In this document: positions 8,384-16,475 of the stretch, piece by piece
Position numbering within the stretch: position 1 is the stretch's first letter
How the letters are laid out: every line of letters starts with the position of its first letter
From: Pseudarthrobacter sp. NamB4
GTDB taxonomy: Bacteria > Actinomycetota > Actinomycetes > Actinomycetales > Micrococcaceae
DNA length: 64,000 bases
Reading direction: 5' to 3'
Assembly: GCF_005796185.1 (NCBI RefSeq)
Contig: NZ_VAHM01000013.1
Coordinates: 1 to 64,000, forward strand
Notes under the pieces: model-generated
The model's database searches: none
The model's input: only the letters and a program-made list of their open reading frames with translations
Told to the model about the DNA's origin: nothing
Translations under genes and position numbers: made by a program

Positions 8384-9856
8384 TCATGCTGCGGCCGCCG
8401 CTGCCTGCCGAAGCCCCAGGGCCTGCCCAATATCGTTCGTGTCCGGCCTCTCCCCGTGCCCCAGATCCGACAGCGTCCACGCCATGCGAAGTACCCGATC
8501 GTAACCGCGGGCAGTCAGAACGCCACGCTCCAGTGAATGGTCCAGGATGCGGGTGACGGCGGGAGGCAGCCGCAGCTCACCCCGCAAGACACGCCCAGGG
8601 ACCTGCGCATTCGTCTCCAGCCCGTAGGGCCCGAGCCGCTCCAGCTGCCGAGCGCGGGCATCCCGCACACGCCGGGCGACGGTGGCTGTATCCTCCTCAA
8701 CCCCTGCCTGGCCAAAATCGGCGAGGGAGACTCTCTCCACCTGCAGCTGGATGTCCACCCGGTCCAACAACGGCCCGGACAGCCGGGCCATGTACCGCCG
8801 CCTCATCAGCGGCGTGCAGGTGCACTCCAACCCTTTTCCGGTGGCCTTGCCGCATGGACAGGGATTGGCCGCAAGGACCAGTTGGAACCGGGCGGGATAG
8901 GCGGCGGTGCCGGCAGAGCGGTGAATCACCAGTTCCCCGCTTTCCAGCGGCTGGCGCAGCGCGTCCAGCACGCGGCGCTCATACTCCGGCGCCTCGTCCA
9001 GGAACAGGACGCCACGGTGTGCCCGTGATGCCGCTCCCGGCCGGGGAAGCCCGGAACCGCCGCCGATGATGGCTGCGGCAGTCGCGGAGTGGTGCGGGCT
9101 TTCGAACGGCGGACGCCGGAGGAGCTGGACCGAGGATGACGGCAGTCCGCACAGCGAATGGATGGCGGTGACCTCCATGGACTCATGGTCACCCAACTCG
9201 GGCAACAGCCCGGGCAACCGTTCTGCCAGCATGGTCTTCCCGGCACCGGGCGGGCCGGTCAGGAGAAGATGATGTGCTCCGGCGGCGGCGACTTCCAGCG
9301 CGCGCCGGGCATCGCCCTGGCCCGAGACGTCAGCCATGTCCGGGCAGGTGCCGGTTTCCGCGCCTGCGTCCCCGGTGCTGTCCATGTCCTCGGGTTCGAA
9401 ATCCAGGACCAACTCCTGGGGGTCGGCCCCGAAATCAAGCGCCAGCCTCGCCAGGGTGCTGTACCCGCGCACATTGGCGTCCGGCACCAGCGCCGCCTCT
9501 GCCAGGTTTGCCTGCGCGACAACAATGTCCGGGTATCCGGCCCGTACCGAGGCCATGACGGCGGGGAGGACGCCCCTGACAGGGCGTAGCCTGCCGTCGA
9601 GACCCAGTTCGGCGATGAAGACCGTGCGCCCGGTGGGTTTGATGTCATTGGCGGCCCGCAGCACTGCCATGGTGACCGCCAGATCGAAACCCGAGCCCCG
9701 CTTGGGCAGTGAGGCAGGAATAAGGTTGGCGGTGATTTTCCGGCGGCTAAGGGGAATACCGGAGTTCTTGGCAGCGGAGCGGATGCGTTCCTTGGCCTCG
9801 TTGAGGGAAGCGTCCGGCAGGCCCAGGAGCACGAAGGCCGGAAGTGTTTGGCCGAT
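8384..9856 (-). pseudogene. comM: comM (YifB family Mg-chelatase-like ATPase), 3' part of a gene split by an insertion
   Basis: This holds residues 25-514 of ComM, a hexameric AAA+ helicase that promotes branch migration during natural transformation. Visible are the Walker A motif GPPGAGKT, the Mg-chelatase-type LFLDEAPEY Walker B, the NPCPCG segment and the C-terminal domain. The first 24 residues are missing here and lie at 19186-19284. The joint is at the 8-bp core TGGCCGAT (9849-9856). Rejoining gives VEVEADIGQTLPAF, the expected N-terminal sequence. Upstream of the joint the frame hits TAA inside the element. A GTG at codon 33 (9832) could restart a 482-residue truncated protein, but it would lack the conserved N-terminal strand pair and has no evident ribosome-binding site. 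Confidence 0.93.
9849..9856. other. attL core of the comM element
   Basis: TGGCCGAT, the left copy of the 8-bp sequence shared by the two junctions. Outward sequence (GGCCGGAAGTGTT) is comM; inward sequence (TCCTTACAATCG) belongs to the element. The exact strand-exchange point within the 8 bp cannot be resolved. Confidence 0.85.
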
Positions 9857-9872
9857 TCCTTACAATCGACAC

Positions 9873-11387
9873 ATGAAAAATTCGACCCCGAAACGCGCAA
9901 TATTGTATCTGCGTCTTTCTGTCTCGAAAGACGAGTCAACCTCGATCACCCGCCAGCGGCAGGAGCTAACCGCCCTTGCCAAGCGCGAGGAATGGACCAT
10001 TGTCGAAACTCTCACCGACGACGGCCTCAGCGGTGGCAAGCCCCGCGCCAACGCCGACCACGCCCTCGCCATGCTCCGGAAGAACCAAGCAGACGTAATC
10101 GCCGTCTTCAAGTTCGACCGCTGGAGCCGCATGGGCGCTCGCGCCGTGGCTGACCTTCAGGACGCGCTCGACGAACGCGCCGCCAAGGGCAACCCGGCGC
10201 TGTTCATCGCGCTTCAAGACGGCCTCCGCTCCGACATGACAAGTTGGGATATTCACGTTGCACTCACTGCGGCGCTTGGTCGCTCCGAGCGCGAACTGAT
10301 CCGCTCCCGCGTGAAGTCAGCCCGCAAGTACCAGCGCGAAGCACGTCGGCACTCCGGCATCCCGCCCTACGGCTACCGTCCCATCCCCCACCCTTCCGGC
10401 AAGGGCCGTGCTCTGGAACTTCACCCCGAGGAAGCTGCGCTCGTGCGCCGCATGGCGGACGAAGTCCTCTCCGGCGCAACCGGGTACGCCGTCGCTAAGC
10501 GACTGAACGCCGAAGGGATCAAGCCCCGGAGGGCGGCAAGGTGGAATGCCGCCACCGTCGCCGACCTGCTCCGCGGCGACGCAATCCTCGGATACATGAG
10601 CCACCGCCGCCCCGGCGACCCCTCCCGCGCAAGCCGCCCGCTCCTCGGCGAGGACGGCTTGCCTGAGCAGGTGTGGCCGGCAATCATCACGCCCGACGAA
10701 TCGGCGGAACTGCGGGCCCTCCTCTCCCGGCGCCCCGACTGGAACTCAATGCCCGGCGCTGGAAGGAAGCGCGCTTCTCGCCTCTTATCCGACCTCGTGG
10801 AGTGCGTCACCTGCGGAAGCACGCTCCGCGTGAATTACACCGACAAACTTAAGAACGGCACCCGCGCCGCCCGCTATGTCTGCTCCGCGAGCGCCGGTGC
10901 ATGTCCGAAAAAGGTAAGCATCCATGCCGTAATGCTGGAGGACTACGTCTCCAAGGAGTTCCTGGCCGTTGCTGGCGGAATGGAAGTCTTTGAGATCCGA
11001 GAGTCTAGGCGCGACACCGGGGAACTGGCGCAGGTCCAGCAGGCCATTACCGCCACGGCTGCGGATATGGCCATCCCTGGCGCTGACATAGCTGCCCTGG
11101 CTTCCCGGCTGACAGACTTGCACGCCCGCCGTGAAGCGCTGGAAGCCGTCCCCGTCGAAACCGTGGTCGAGTCAGTCAGCACCGGCGAGACGTTCGCCGA
11201 GGCATGGGAGAACCGCGACACTGCCGGACGCCGCACGCTCATCGCTTCAGTGTTGAACGGCCGAATCGTCGTAAACCCCGCCCCGCGAGGCACCCGCCAG
11301 ATTGAGGACTCCCGGCTCTACATTCCTTGGCGGTGGACGGCGCCCGATCTGGAAGCTGAGCTGGTTGACGCCGCGAGGGCGGACTGA
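9873..11387 (+). CDS. Large serine recombinase (integrase of the comM element)
   Basis: A 504-residue site-specific recombinase that would integrate and excise the element at comM. The N-terminal resolvase domain (residues about 8-150) has the nucleophile Ser16 in YLRLSVSKDES and the LTDDGLSGG and KFDRWSRMGA segments. The recombinase domain follows (PPYGYRPI; LNAEGIKPRRAARW). A zinc ribbon is formed by Cys311, Cys314, Cys337 and Cys344, and the C-terminal part is helical, rich in Glu and Arg. ATG 9873 is chosen because it begins the conserved domain and lies 17 bp from the attL core; the open frame runs further upstream into comM antisense sequence. This domain order is that of phage-type large serine integrases, which usually act on short attP/attB sites with a core of only a few identical bases, as seen here. 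Confidence 0.95.
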   Translation: MKNSTPKRAILYLRLSVSKDESTSITRQRQELTALAKREEWTIVETLTDDGLSGGKPRANADHALAMLRKNQADVIAVFKFDRWSRMGARAVADLQDALDERAAKGNPALFIALQDGLRSDMTSWDIHVALTAALGRSERELIRSRVKSARKYQREARRHSGIPPYGYRPIPHPSGKGRALELHPEEAALVRRMADEVLSGATGYAVAKRLNAEGIKPRRAARWNAATVADLLRGDAILGYMSHRRPGDPSRASRPLLGEDGLPEQVWPAIITPDESAELRALLSRRPDWNSMPGAGRKRASRLLSDLVECVTCGSTLRVNYTDKLKNGTRAARYVCSASAGACPKKVSIHAVMLEDYVSKEFLAVAGGMEVFEIRESRRDTGELAQVQQAITATAADMAIPGADIAALASRLTDLHARREALEAVPVETVVESVSTGETFAEAWENRDTAGRRTLIASVLNGRIVVNPAPRGTRQIEDSRLYIPWRWTAPDLEAELVDAARAD

Positions 11388-11563
11388 CGGACGCAGAGGA
11401 GAGACCCGACCACGCCCGCGACCGCATCTACGGCGGCGGCCAGCCGTTCGAGCTCGGCTACGAGCCAGACGCCGATGATTTCCGGCGCTGGCTTCTCGCG
11501 GGCGCCGAACGGATCGTCAAGGCCGAGGAGGATCGTGTAAACGACCCGCCGCCGAACGACTGA
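11384..11563 (+). CDS. Small acidic protein overlapping the recombinase stop (non-standard start)
   Basis: An open frame of about 59 residues follows the recombinase with a 4-base overlap (CTGA) and ends directly before a terminator. The translation is protein-like and acidic, with segments such as RIYGGGQPFELGYEP and FRRWLLAGAERIVKAEE. The only start available after an in-frame TGA at 11366-11368 is CTG 11384, so it needs either a CTG start or coupling to the recombinase. Not recognised. Its position suggests a small partner such as a directionality factor, but nothing in the sequence shows this. Confidence 0.4.
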   Translation: MTDAEERPDHARDRIYGGGQPFELGYEPDADDFRRWLLAGAERIVKAEEDRVNDPPPND

Positions 11564-11567
11564 GAAA

Positions 11568-11594
11568 AGCCCCGCCACCTTGGCGGGGCTATTT
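11568..11594 (+). terminator. Intrinsic terminator after the recombinase unit
   Basis: A perfect 10-bp stem AGCCCCGCCA/TGGCGGGGCT with a CCT loop is followed by ATTTT. It lies 4 bp after the small frame's TGA. Confidence 0.9.
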
Positions 11595-12196
11595 TCGTTC
11601 CGCATGAGCAAGACCGCCCGTTGGGGCAACCTTCTACGGTAGCGACAGAGGATTCATGAGCAAACAGGCGCGGCTGGCCGACTCCTCCCTTGAAAGGGTT
11701 TGAGGAGCCGACTTGATTCAGAGAAAAAAGTTGCCCTGGAAGCGAGCAAAAATGGCCCTCTGGCTCCCTCTGTATATGTAATCGGGACTTGCCGCCGCCA
11801 GCCCGCACCCACTAACGCCTTGTGCTTCCGTGCGGCGGCCAGACACTCGCCGCGCTGGTTTGGTTGAAGCTCGGCGCCTGTTGGAGAGCGTGTAAACGCA
11901 CGCCGAGGCGGGCGAGCCGCCCCTTTGCCAGCTTGTGCGTCGACCAAAGACGCCGACGATGGACGCCGACGAGGGACAAGGGAGGTGGCCCAAACGGGTC
12001 ACAGTGACGCTTCTACGTCTATCTCAATTAACCCCCTAAAAGGGTCTCTCTCTTATAGGTAAATGCAGAGAAGAAAGAAAACGTCACTGTGACCGCTTTG
12101 CGCCACCCAGCCCCTAAAACTTTGCAACCGGGCCGCCACCGGCGCCGACGTCATCGGCAACACCGCAACCGCCCCTGAAAGGAATCACACGGCACC
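11595..12196. other. 600-bp non-coding region of the element
   Basis: No convincing gene is seen on either strand; the minus-strand frames here lack ribosome-binding sites and protein-like composition. The stretch holds a small hairpin (CTCCTC at 11682 with GAGGAG at 11702), an AT-rich block with a purine run at about 12060-12081, and a 13-bp inverted repeat at 11997-12094. It ends with GAAAGGA, the ribosome-binding site for the gene at 12197. It could hold the promoter of the small-gene operon, a replication origin, or both. Confidence 0.6.
11997..12094. repeat. 13-bp inverted repeat flanking an AT-rich tract
   Basis: GGTCACAGTGACG (11997-12009) and its exact reverse complement CGTCACTGTGACC (12082-12094) face each other across 72 bp. 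Each arm contains GTCAC-A/T-GTGAC and so is itself a palindrome, which is the form of a dimeric protein site. The spacer is AT-rich for this genome and contains TTATAGGT and a GAGAAGAAAGAAAA purine run. Confidence 0.8.
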
Positions 12197-12574
12197 ATGC
12201 AACCCTTTGAACGTGACCTAGCCAACCTCCGCGACGGCCGCTACTACGCCAAGAAAGCCCAGAGGCCCGTCACGCTGAAGACTGCCTCAGGCGTAGCTCT
12301 GGAAATTCCTGGCCCGGCCGTCCTCGCAGAGGTCTACGCCCTGCCCTGGCTCCGCTCACGCGTCGACGCCTATCGCTCCGGCTCGGCCCTCTTGACCCGC
12401 CCCATCGATATCAGCGGAGAACCCACGCCCATTCACCAAGGCGAGCTCGCAAACGAGCTCCTGGCGGCTATCCAGCAGCTCCCGGAGCGCACCACCACCG
12501 AGGCTGGTCGGCCCTACCGCGACCTCGGCTCTACGCCACCGCGGCGTCACCCGGCGCTCGATCGGTCTACCTGA
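12197..12574 (+). CDS. Hypothetical protein of the element (possibly the N-terminal part of a frameshifted gene)
   Basis: A 125-residue frame with ATG 12197 and a good GAAAGGA ribosome-binding site 12 nt upstream. Segments such as FERDLANLRDGRYYAKKAQ and IHQGELANELLAAIQQLPE look like real protein, but the last 20 or so residues (STPPRRHPALDRST) do not. From about 12500 the coding signal moves to the frame used by the next gene, which reads RLYATAASPGARSVYLTD and continues without a stop. The two may therefore be one gene of about 260 residues broken by a frameshift or a sequencing error. No family recognised. Confidence 0.55.
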   Translation: MQPFERDLANLRDGRYYAKKAQRPVTLKTASGVALEIPGPAVLAEVYALPWLRSRVDAYRSGSALLTRPIDISGEPTPIHQGELANELLAAIQQLPERTTTEAGRPYRDLGSTPPRRHPALDRST

Positions 12575-12603
12575 CCGACGTCGTAACCTACACGCGGCGC
12601 TTA

Positions 12604-12984
12604 TTGCCGGAGTGGCGGGCCCCGAAACTCGCAGTGGAACGCCCGCCGGCCAAGACCGCCGCCGAGCGCAAGGCCGCCAGCCGTGCACATATCAGGCGTG
12701 AAGAGGAATTGTCAGCCCGTGACTGGCTGGAAGGCTTTCTTACCGGCTGGGATGGCGACACAGACGCCCCCGTCCCCGGCTCCCGCTGGGTTGCGTACGA
12801 GCTCTACGAACTAGCCGTAGAGGCCATCGAGGAGAGCGTCGAGCTAGAAGAGGAACGCATCGACGGCGGTGACTACCGCGTGCCCCGACAGCGCGTCTTT
12901 TACGCCGTCGCTGACACGATCCTCGGCCCCCGCCGCCGCGGCGCCCACGGCTCCGCAAGGGTCTACGTGCTCCCAGGCAAATGA
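12604..12984 (+). CDS. Hypothetical protein of the element (possible C-terminal part of the preceding frame)
   Basis: A 126-residue frame listed from TTG 12604, but protein-like sequence extends in the same frame back to about 12500 (VYLTDVVTYTRRLLPEWR), overlapping the end of the previous gene. There is no ribosome-binding site before TTG. The middle is strongly acidic (AVEAIEESVELEEERIDGGD) and the end (RVFYAVADTILGPRRRGAHG) resembles a small winged-helix or DNA-contact tail. Not recognised. It is followed after 59 bp by the coiled-coil gene at 13044. Confidence 0.5.
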   Translation: MPEWRAPKLAVERPPAKTAAERKAASRAHIRREEELSARDWLEGFLTGWDGDTDAPVPGSRWVAYELYELAVEAIEESVELEEERIDGGDYRVPRQRVFYAVADTILGPRRRGAHGSARVYVLPGK

Positions 12985-13043
12985 CCTCACCGACCTCCGG
13001 CGTAACCCCGCGCCGGAACCCTAAATAACCGAAAGGAACCCCC

Positions 13044-13799
13044 GTGAATATCACCCGAAACGACGTGACCAGCGACATTCTCACCAGTGGAGGTAAAGCT
13101 CAGATCAGGGCCTCCGCTGACCCCCTGACCGCAGAACAGCGCGCCCTCTCCCCCGCGCTTACAAAGGCCTATGCCGCCATTGAGGAACAAAACGCCGCCG
13201 CGCAGGCCCTGACGGACCGGCTCCGGAAAGTAATAGCCGAGAAGAACGTACTGTGGCGATCCCGCAACTCATACGAGCGGTACGACCAGGAGCGTGAAGA
13301 CGAGCTCAACCGCGAAATCCGGAACCTGGAACGCGCATTGCGACGCAATGAGAGCCTCGCGAAGGAACGTGCCATCGAATACCTCGTCCTCGCGTGGAAT
13401 GATCCTCACCGGGACCGCATGAAGGCGGAGGGCGCCAACCTAGCCCTGGAAGCCCACGCGGACGCCGTAGCCGCCCTCGCCGCCCTGGAGGAAGCCCTCG
13501 CCCGCCGCGAGAAGTTCTACGCTTCGGCCGGCCGTCCTGCTATCTGGCGGCACCACTCAGAAACCATGAGTGTCCCGCGCAACGCCGGGCAGGTCCACCT
13601 CGCCCATCAGCTCATCGCCCGCGAGGTCAACGAGTTCCCTGCCGCAGATCTCAAGACCGTCGTCGAGGGTGGCCAGGTCAAATCCCTGGCCGAAATCCAG
13701 GCCGAACAGCAGCAGGCTCTTACCGATGCCACCGCGAAGATGAAGGCCGCTGCCCGCGAACGCGACCGGCGCCGGGTAATCAGCGAGAGGAACAACTGA
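13044..13799 (+). CDS. Hypothetical coiled-coil protein of the element
   Basis: A 251-residue protein from GTG 13044, with GAAAGGA 8 nt upstream. It is mostly charged alpha-helix: residues about 45-125 have long runs of Glu, Arg, Asn and Lys with leucines at heptad-like spacing, and residues about 135-160 and 215-245 are again helical. It has no signal peptide, membrane segment or cysteine cluster. It sits in a plus-strand run with the small genes either side, all with similar GAAAGG-type ribosome-binding sites, so these are probably co-transcribed. No family recognised; a structural, scaffolding or DNA-associated role cannot be told apart. Confidence 0.65.
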   Translation: MNITRNDVTSDILTSGGKAQIRASADPLTAEQRALSPALTKAYAAIEEQNAAAQALTDRLRKVIAEKNVLWRSRNSYERYDQEREDELNREIRNLERALRRNESLAKERAIEYLVLAWNDPHRDRMKAEGANLALEAHADAVAALAALEEALARREKFYASAGRPAIWRHHSETMSVPRNAGQVHLAHQLIAREVNEFPAADLKTVVEGGQVKSLAEIQAEQQQALTDATAKMKAAARERDRRRVISERNN

Positions 13800-13876
13800 T
13801 GCCTGCGCCAAATTTGAAAGGCCGCCTCCTCTCCGCCACTGCCGCCAACCACTCCTCCGATACCCCCGAAAGGTAG
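13799..13876 (+). CDS. Possible 25-residue leader or coupling peptide
   Basis: ATG 13799 overlaps the previous stop by one base (TGATG). The frame is 25 codons and ends TAG at 13874-13876, inside which lies the GAAAGG ribosome-binding site of the next gene at 13880. Its main role may be to carry ribosomes through the gap. No sequence conservation can be judged. Confidence 0.25.
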   Translation: MPAPNLKGRLLSATAANHSSDTPER

Positions 13877-13879
13877 ACA

Positions 13880-14128
13880 ATGCCCTCCTACAACGTGGTC
13901 TCCGCGATTGTCTCGAAAGTCCTGGCGAACAGCCCAGATCTCCCCGCCGATTACCGCGACGCCGACACCCAAACTCAGCGCCGCGTCGAGCGTATGGCCG
14001 AAACCCAGAGCACCACTCCGGCGCAAATCTGGGAAGTCATCCGCGCCCAGCACGTCAAGGACAAGGCCGAGGCTAAGGGCGAAGGCGGATTCGACGCCGC
14101 TGCAATCGCCAAATCCGCCCGCCGTTAG
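13880..14128 (+). CDS. Small hypothetical protein of the element
   Basis: An 82-residue protein from ATG 13880, with GAAAGG about 7 nt upstream. The sequence is hydrophilic and helical (YNVVSAIVSKVLANS; RRVERMAETQSTTPAQIWEVIRAQHVKDKAEAKGEGG), with a lysine/arginine-rich end. No family recognised. It belongs to the plus-strand run 12197-14931. Confidence 0.6.
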   Translation: MPSYNVVSAIVSKVLANSPDLPADYRDADTQTQRRVERMAETQSTTPAQIWEVIRAQHVKDKAEAKGEGGFDAAAIAKSARR

Positions 14129-14250
14129 GCCCCTTGGCCCACATCAGAACTGAATAACCACCACGCCTCGAAGGCCGCCCGAACCACGCTACGGCGGCCT
14201 TCGGCGCGTAAATCCCCATTCCTCCGCACGAGAAAGCCCCCTGGATACAC

Positions 14251-14931
14251 GTGGAAATCACCCCAACCATCCCCGCCGACGTCTCTGCAACCATCGACCG
14301 CCGCGCTGCCCGCCGCATGGAGAAGCTAACCAGGTTCGCAAAAGATCCGGACTCGATTGGCAAGGTGCCCGCGCCGCTCCGTAAACCCTTCAACCTCAAA
14401 AGCTGGCGGGCCCTAGCTGAAGACGTCCGCCTCCAGCACCTGACCAAAAAGGTCTGTGAGCAGCTCACGGCCGAGGAACTAGCGAAGCTCCAGTACCGCC
14501 AGAAGCTGAACGCCGCCCGCGCTGCTGTCCGCGAAGCTGCGAGGAAGCGCCCCTCCCGCCCGCCGGTAAAAGCCCTTTCCCTACCTGAGGCCAAGGCGCC
14601 CACCCTGACAGTAGTGAAAGCCCCCTCACCAGCCGCTCCCCGGCGTCGTCTTGTAGCTTGCGTCGCAGGCTGCGGCGAGTTCCACCCGGCGACTTCACAT
14701 AAGCCGGTAGTCGTCTCCTGTGGCGGCTGGCTGGCAACCGGGAGGCGCAAGGCCCGCGACCTCTTCAGCGCGCAGAAGGAAGTAAGCCACGAAGGTACCA
14801 AATACCTGATTCGAGCACTTCGCCGCGAGGCTGAGGAAGCCCGCCGCCTCGCCGACTTCGGCGCCGAAGCCAAGAAGCAGGAGCGGAAGCCGAAGGCACG
14901 CCGCCGAGCAATCTGCTCGAACACTAGGTAA
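14251..14931 (+). CDS. Basic hypothetical protein of the element with a Cys pair
   Basis: A 226-residue, strongly basic protein from GTG 14251. The N-terminal half is helical (TIDRRAARRMEKLTRFAKD; ALAEDVRLQHLTKKVCEQL), a proline/lysine-rich linker covers about 100-130, and a small domain with CVAGCGEFHP and VVVSCGGW could bind a metal. The C-terminus is a Lys/Arg tail (KKQERKPKARRRA), suggesting nucleic-acid contact. No family recognised. It is the last gene of the plus-strand run and is followed by a terminator. Confidence 0.6.
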   Translation: MEITPTIPADVSATIDRRAARRMEKLTRFAKDPDSIGKVPAPLRKPFNLKSWRALAEDVRLQHLTKKVCEQLTAEELAKLQYRQKLNAARAAVREAARKRPSRPPVKALSLPEAKAPTLTVVKAPSPAAPRRRLVACVAGCGEFHPATSHKPVVVSCGGWLATGRRKARDLFSAQKEVSHEGTKYLIRALRREAEEARRLADFGAEAKKQERKPKARRRAICSNTR

Positions 14932-14943
14932 AAGGAAGCAACG

Positions 14944-14976
14944 GGGCGCCGTGCCCATCATGCGCGGCGCCCTTTT
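14944..14976 (+). terminator. Intrinsic terminator ending the small-gene run
   Basis: GGGCGCCGTGC (14944-14954) pairs with GCGCGGCGCCC (14962-14972) with one G-T pair and a 7-nt loop, followed by TTTT. It lies 12 bp after the stop at 14931. Confidence 0.85.
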
Positions 14977-15423
14977 CCCGCTGACCCCGGCCACCCCCTC
15001 CCCCTACCCCTCCCTCCGAGCTCGAAGGGGCACAGCGTCTCCCTGTTAGCGCAGGTCTGGGGTTTTAGAGGTCTTGCCCACCGAAAGGACCGCCGATCCT
15101 CCTCGCGCCCTGAGCAGTTCGCGCCCCGCTTTGTCGCCACGGACACCCCGGCGTGGAGGCCATGCCCGACGGCCACGAGCTAACCGCTCCCGGCGTCCCC
15201 TCCGGCGCCTGCATGGCCCTGCCCTCCTCGGCACCGACGGTCCACGTCGGCGAGCTCGCCCTCCTGCCCGACACCGCCAATTAACCGCAGCTTCGCCCCT
15301 GAACTAACAGAAATGCCCCTCACACGAACCCCAGATCTTAACCCCGAGGCCCGCCGAGAGAAGCTTCTTCATTGCTGACCTGCGCGATCCTCTGTTCGCG
15401 ATACTCCTGCATTGTGGAACCAT
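14977..15423. other. Non-coding stretch before the TIR-like gene
   Basis: About 450 bp without a convincing gene. Overlapping frames on both strands are arginine/proline-rich and have no ribosome-binding sites. It is C-rich at its left and more AT-rich towards 15400. It probably holds the promoter for the gene at 15424. Confidence 0.5.
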
Positions 15424-16329
15424 ATGGGAATGACCTCGAAATCTGCCCCGCCTGCGGCGCCGCTTGACGATCAGGCGCCAAAAAAGCGTAATTCAGTGTT
15501 TGTCGTATCGCCCATTGGCGCCCCAGGCACTGAAGCGCATCGCAAGGCGTCTTACGCGCTGAAGTACATCTTCCGGGAGGCCCTGAAGGGCGACGAATGG
15601 GACGTTCACCGGGCAGACGAGGGGGAGAGCCCGGACTCCATCGGTCAGCACGTAATTCGGAAGTTATGGGAGGCCGATCTGGTCATCGCGGATTTGACCG
15701 GTCATAACCCCAATGTTTTTTATGAGCTCGCGATCGCCCACGGTTGGCGGAAGCCGGTAGTCCACCTGATCGCCAAAGGGGAAACAATTCCCTTTGACAT
15801 TGTGGACCAACGCACCATCTTTTATGACATTACTGACTTAGCATCAGTGGAGGCGACGGTCGAAATTCTCCGTAAATACGCCGAGTATGCGATGGCACAT
15901 ACCGAAGAGCTCATAACCCCGCTGTCAAGCTTTGAGAAATTCAGCCACATACGGGCCGACGACAGCGACGGTGGCGTGGCGGTCGCGGAGGTATTGGAGG
16001 AAGTCGTATCACGGCTTTCCAGACTTGAGCACACAATTACCCGACAGAGTGGAACGCATGTGTTCCACGGCGACGGCGCTCCATCTACGTGGTTCCCCCC
16101 GGGAAGCGGCAAGACAGCGGAACTTGTGGAGGAATACGCAAAGCTGCTGAACATTGTCAACATGGTCGAGGCCGAGGATTCTATGACAGAGACTTCCAAA
16201 GCGGTGAAGGACGAAGTGCAACGAAGAATGGATGCCCTCCTTAAACCGTATCCCAAGGTTATGAAGCACCAGCTACATCGGCGGGCCGAGGAGCTATTGG
16301 CGGACGGCTTCGCTGAACAGAAGTCGTGA
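15424..16329 (+). CDS. Nucleoside 2-deoxyribosyltransferase/TIR-like (SLOG-type) protein
   Basis: A 301-residue protein whose first 140 residues form a recognisable nucleotide-processing fold: FVVSPIG at 26-32, an ADEGESPDSIGQHVIRKL helix, then ADLVIADLTG and HNPNVFYELAIAHG with Glu101 in the place of the catalytic Glu of N-deoxyribosyltransferases, and PFDI before a final strand. Related domains (SLOG/TIR-like) act as NAD- or nucleotide-targeting effectors or sensors in several immune systems; that is family knowledge, not shown here. The C-terminal half is helical and unrecognised. The start could also be ATG 15430 or TTG 15412; ATG 15424 has GGA 5 nt upstream. The gene is visibly more AT-rich than the core genome and is convergent with the minus-strand operon that follows. 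Confidence 0.75.
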   Translation: MGMTSKSAPPAAPLDDQAPKKRNSVFVVSPIGAPGTEAHRKASYALKYIFREALKGDEWDVHRADEGESPDSIGQHVIRKLWEADLVIADLTGHNPNVFYELAIAHGWRKPVVHLIAKGETIPFDIVDQRTIFYDITDLASVEATVEILRKYAEYAMAHTEELITPLSSFEKFSHIRADDSDGGVAVAEVLEEVVSRLSRLEHTITRQSGTHVFHGDGAPSTWFPPGSGKTAELVEEYAKLLNIVNMVEAEDSMTETSKAVKDEVQRRMDALLKPYPKVMKHQLHRRAEELLADGFAEQKS

Positions 16330-16475
16330 AGGCCGAAATTGCGGCCTCCTCGTCTAAACGCTCGCCTTCCTTGTGCGCCAGCCGGAGCGCCACGCCGACA
16401 GCGAAGATCGTCTCGATCGCGGCCGCTAGTTCGGCAATATGCCCCAGTCCGGCGCGGTGAACAGTTCCCAAATAT

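Noticed and set aside
11654-12002. Minus-strand frames of about 95 codons in the element's non-coding region
   Set aside because: No ribosome-binding sites, poor composition, and they overlap each other in different frames.
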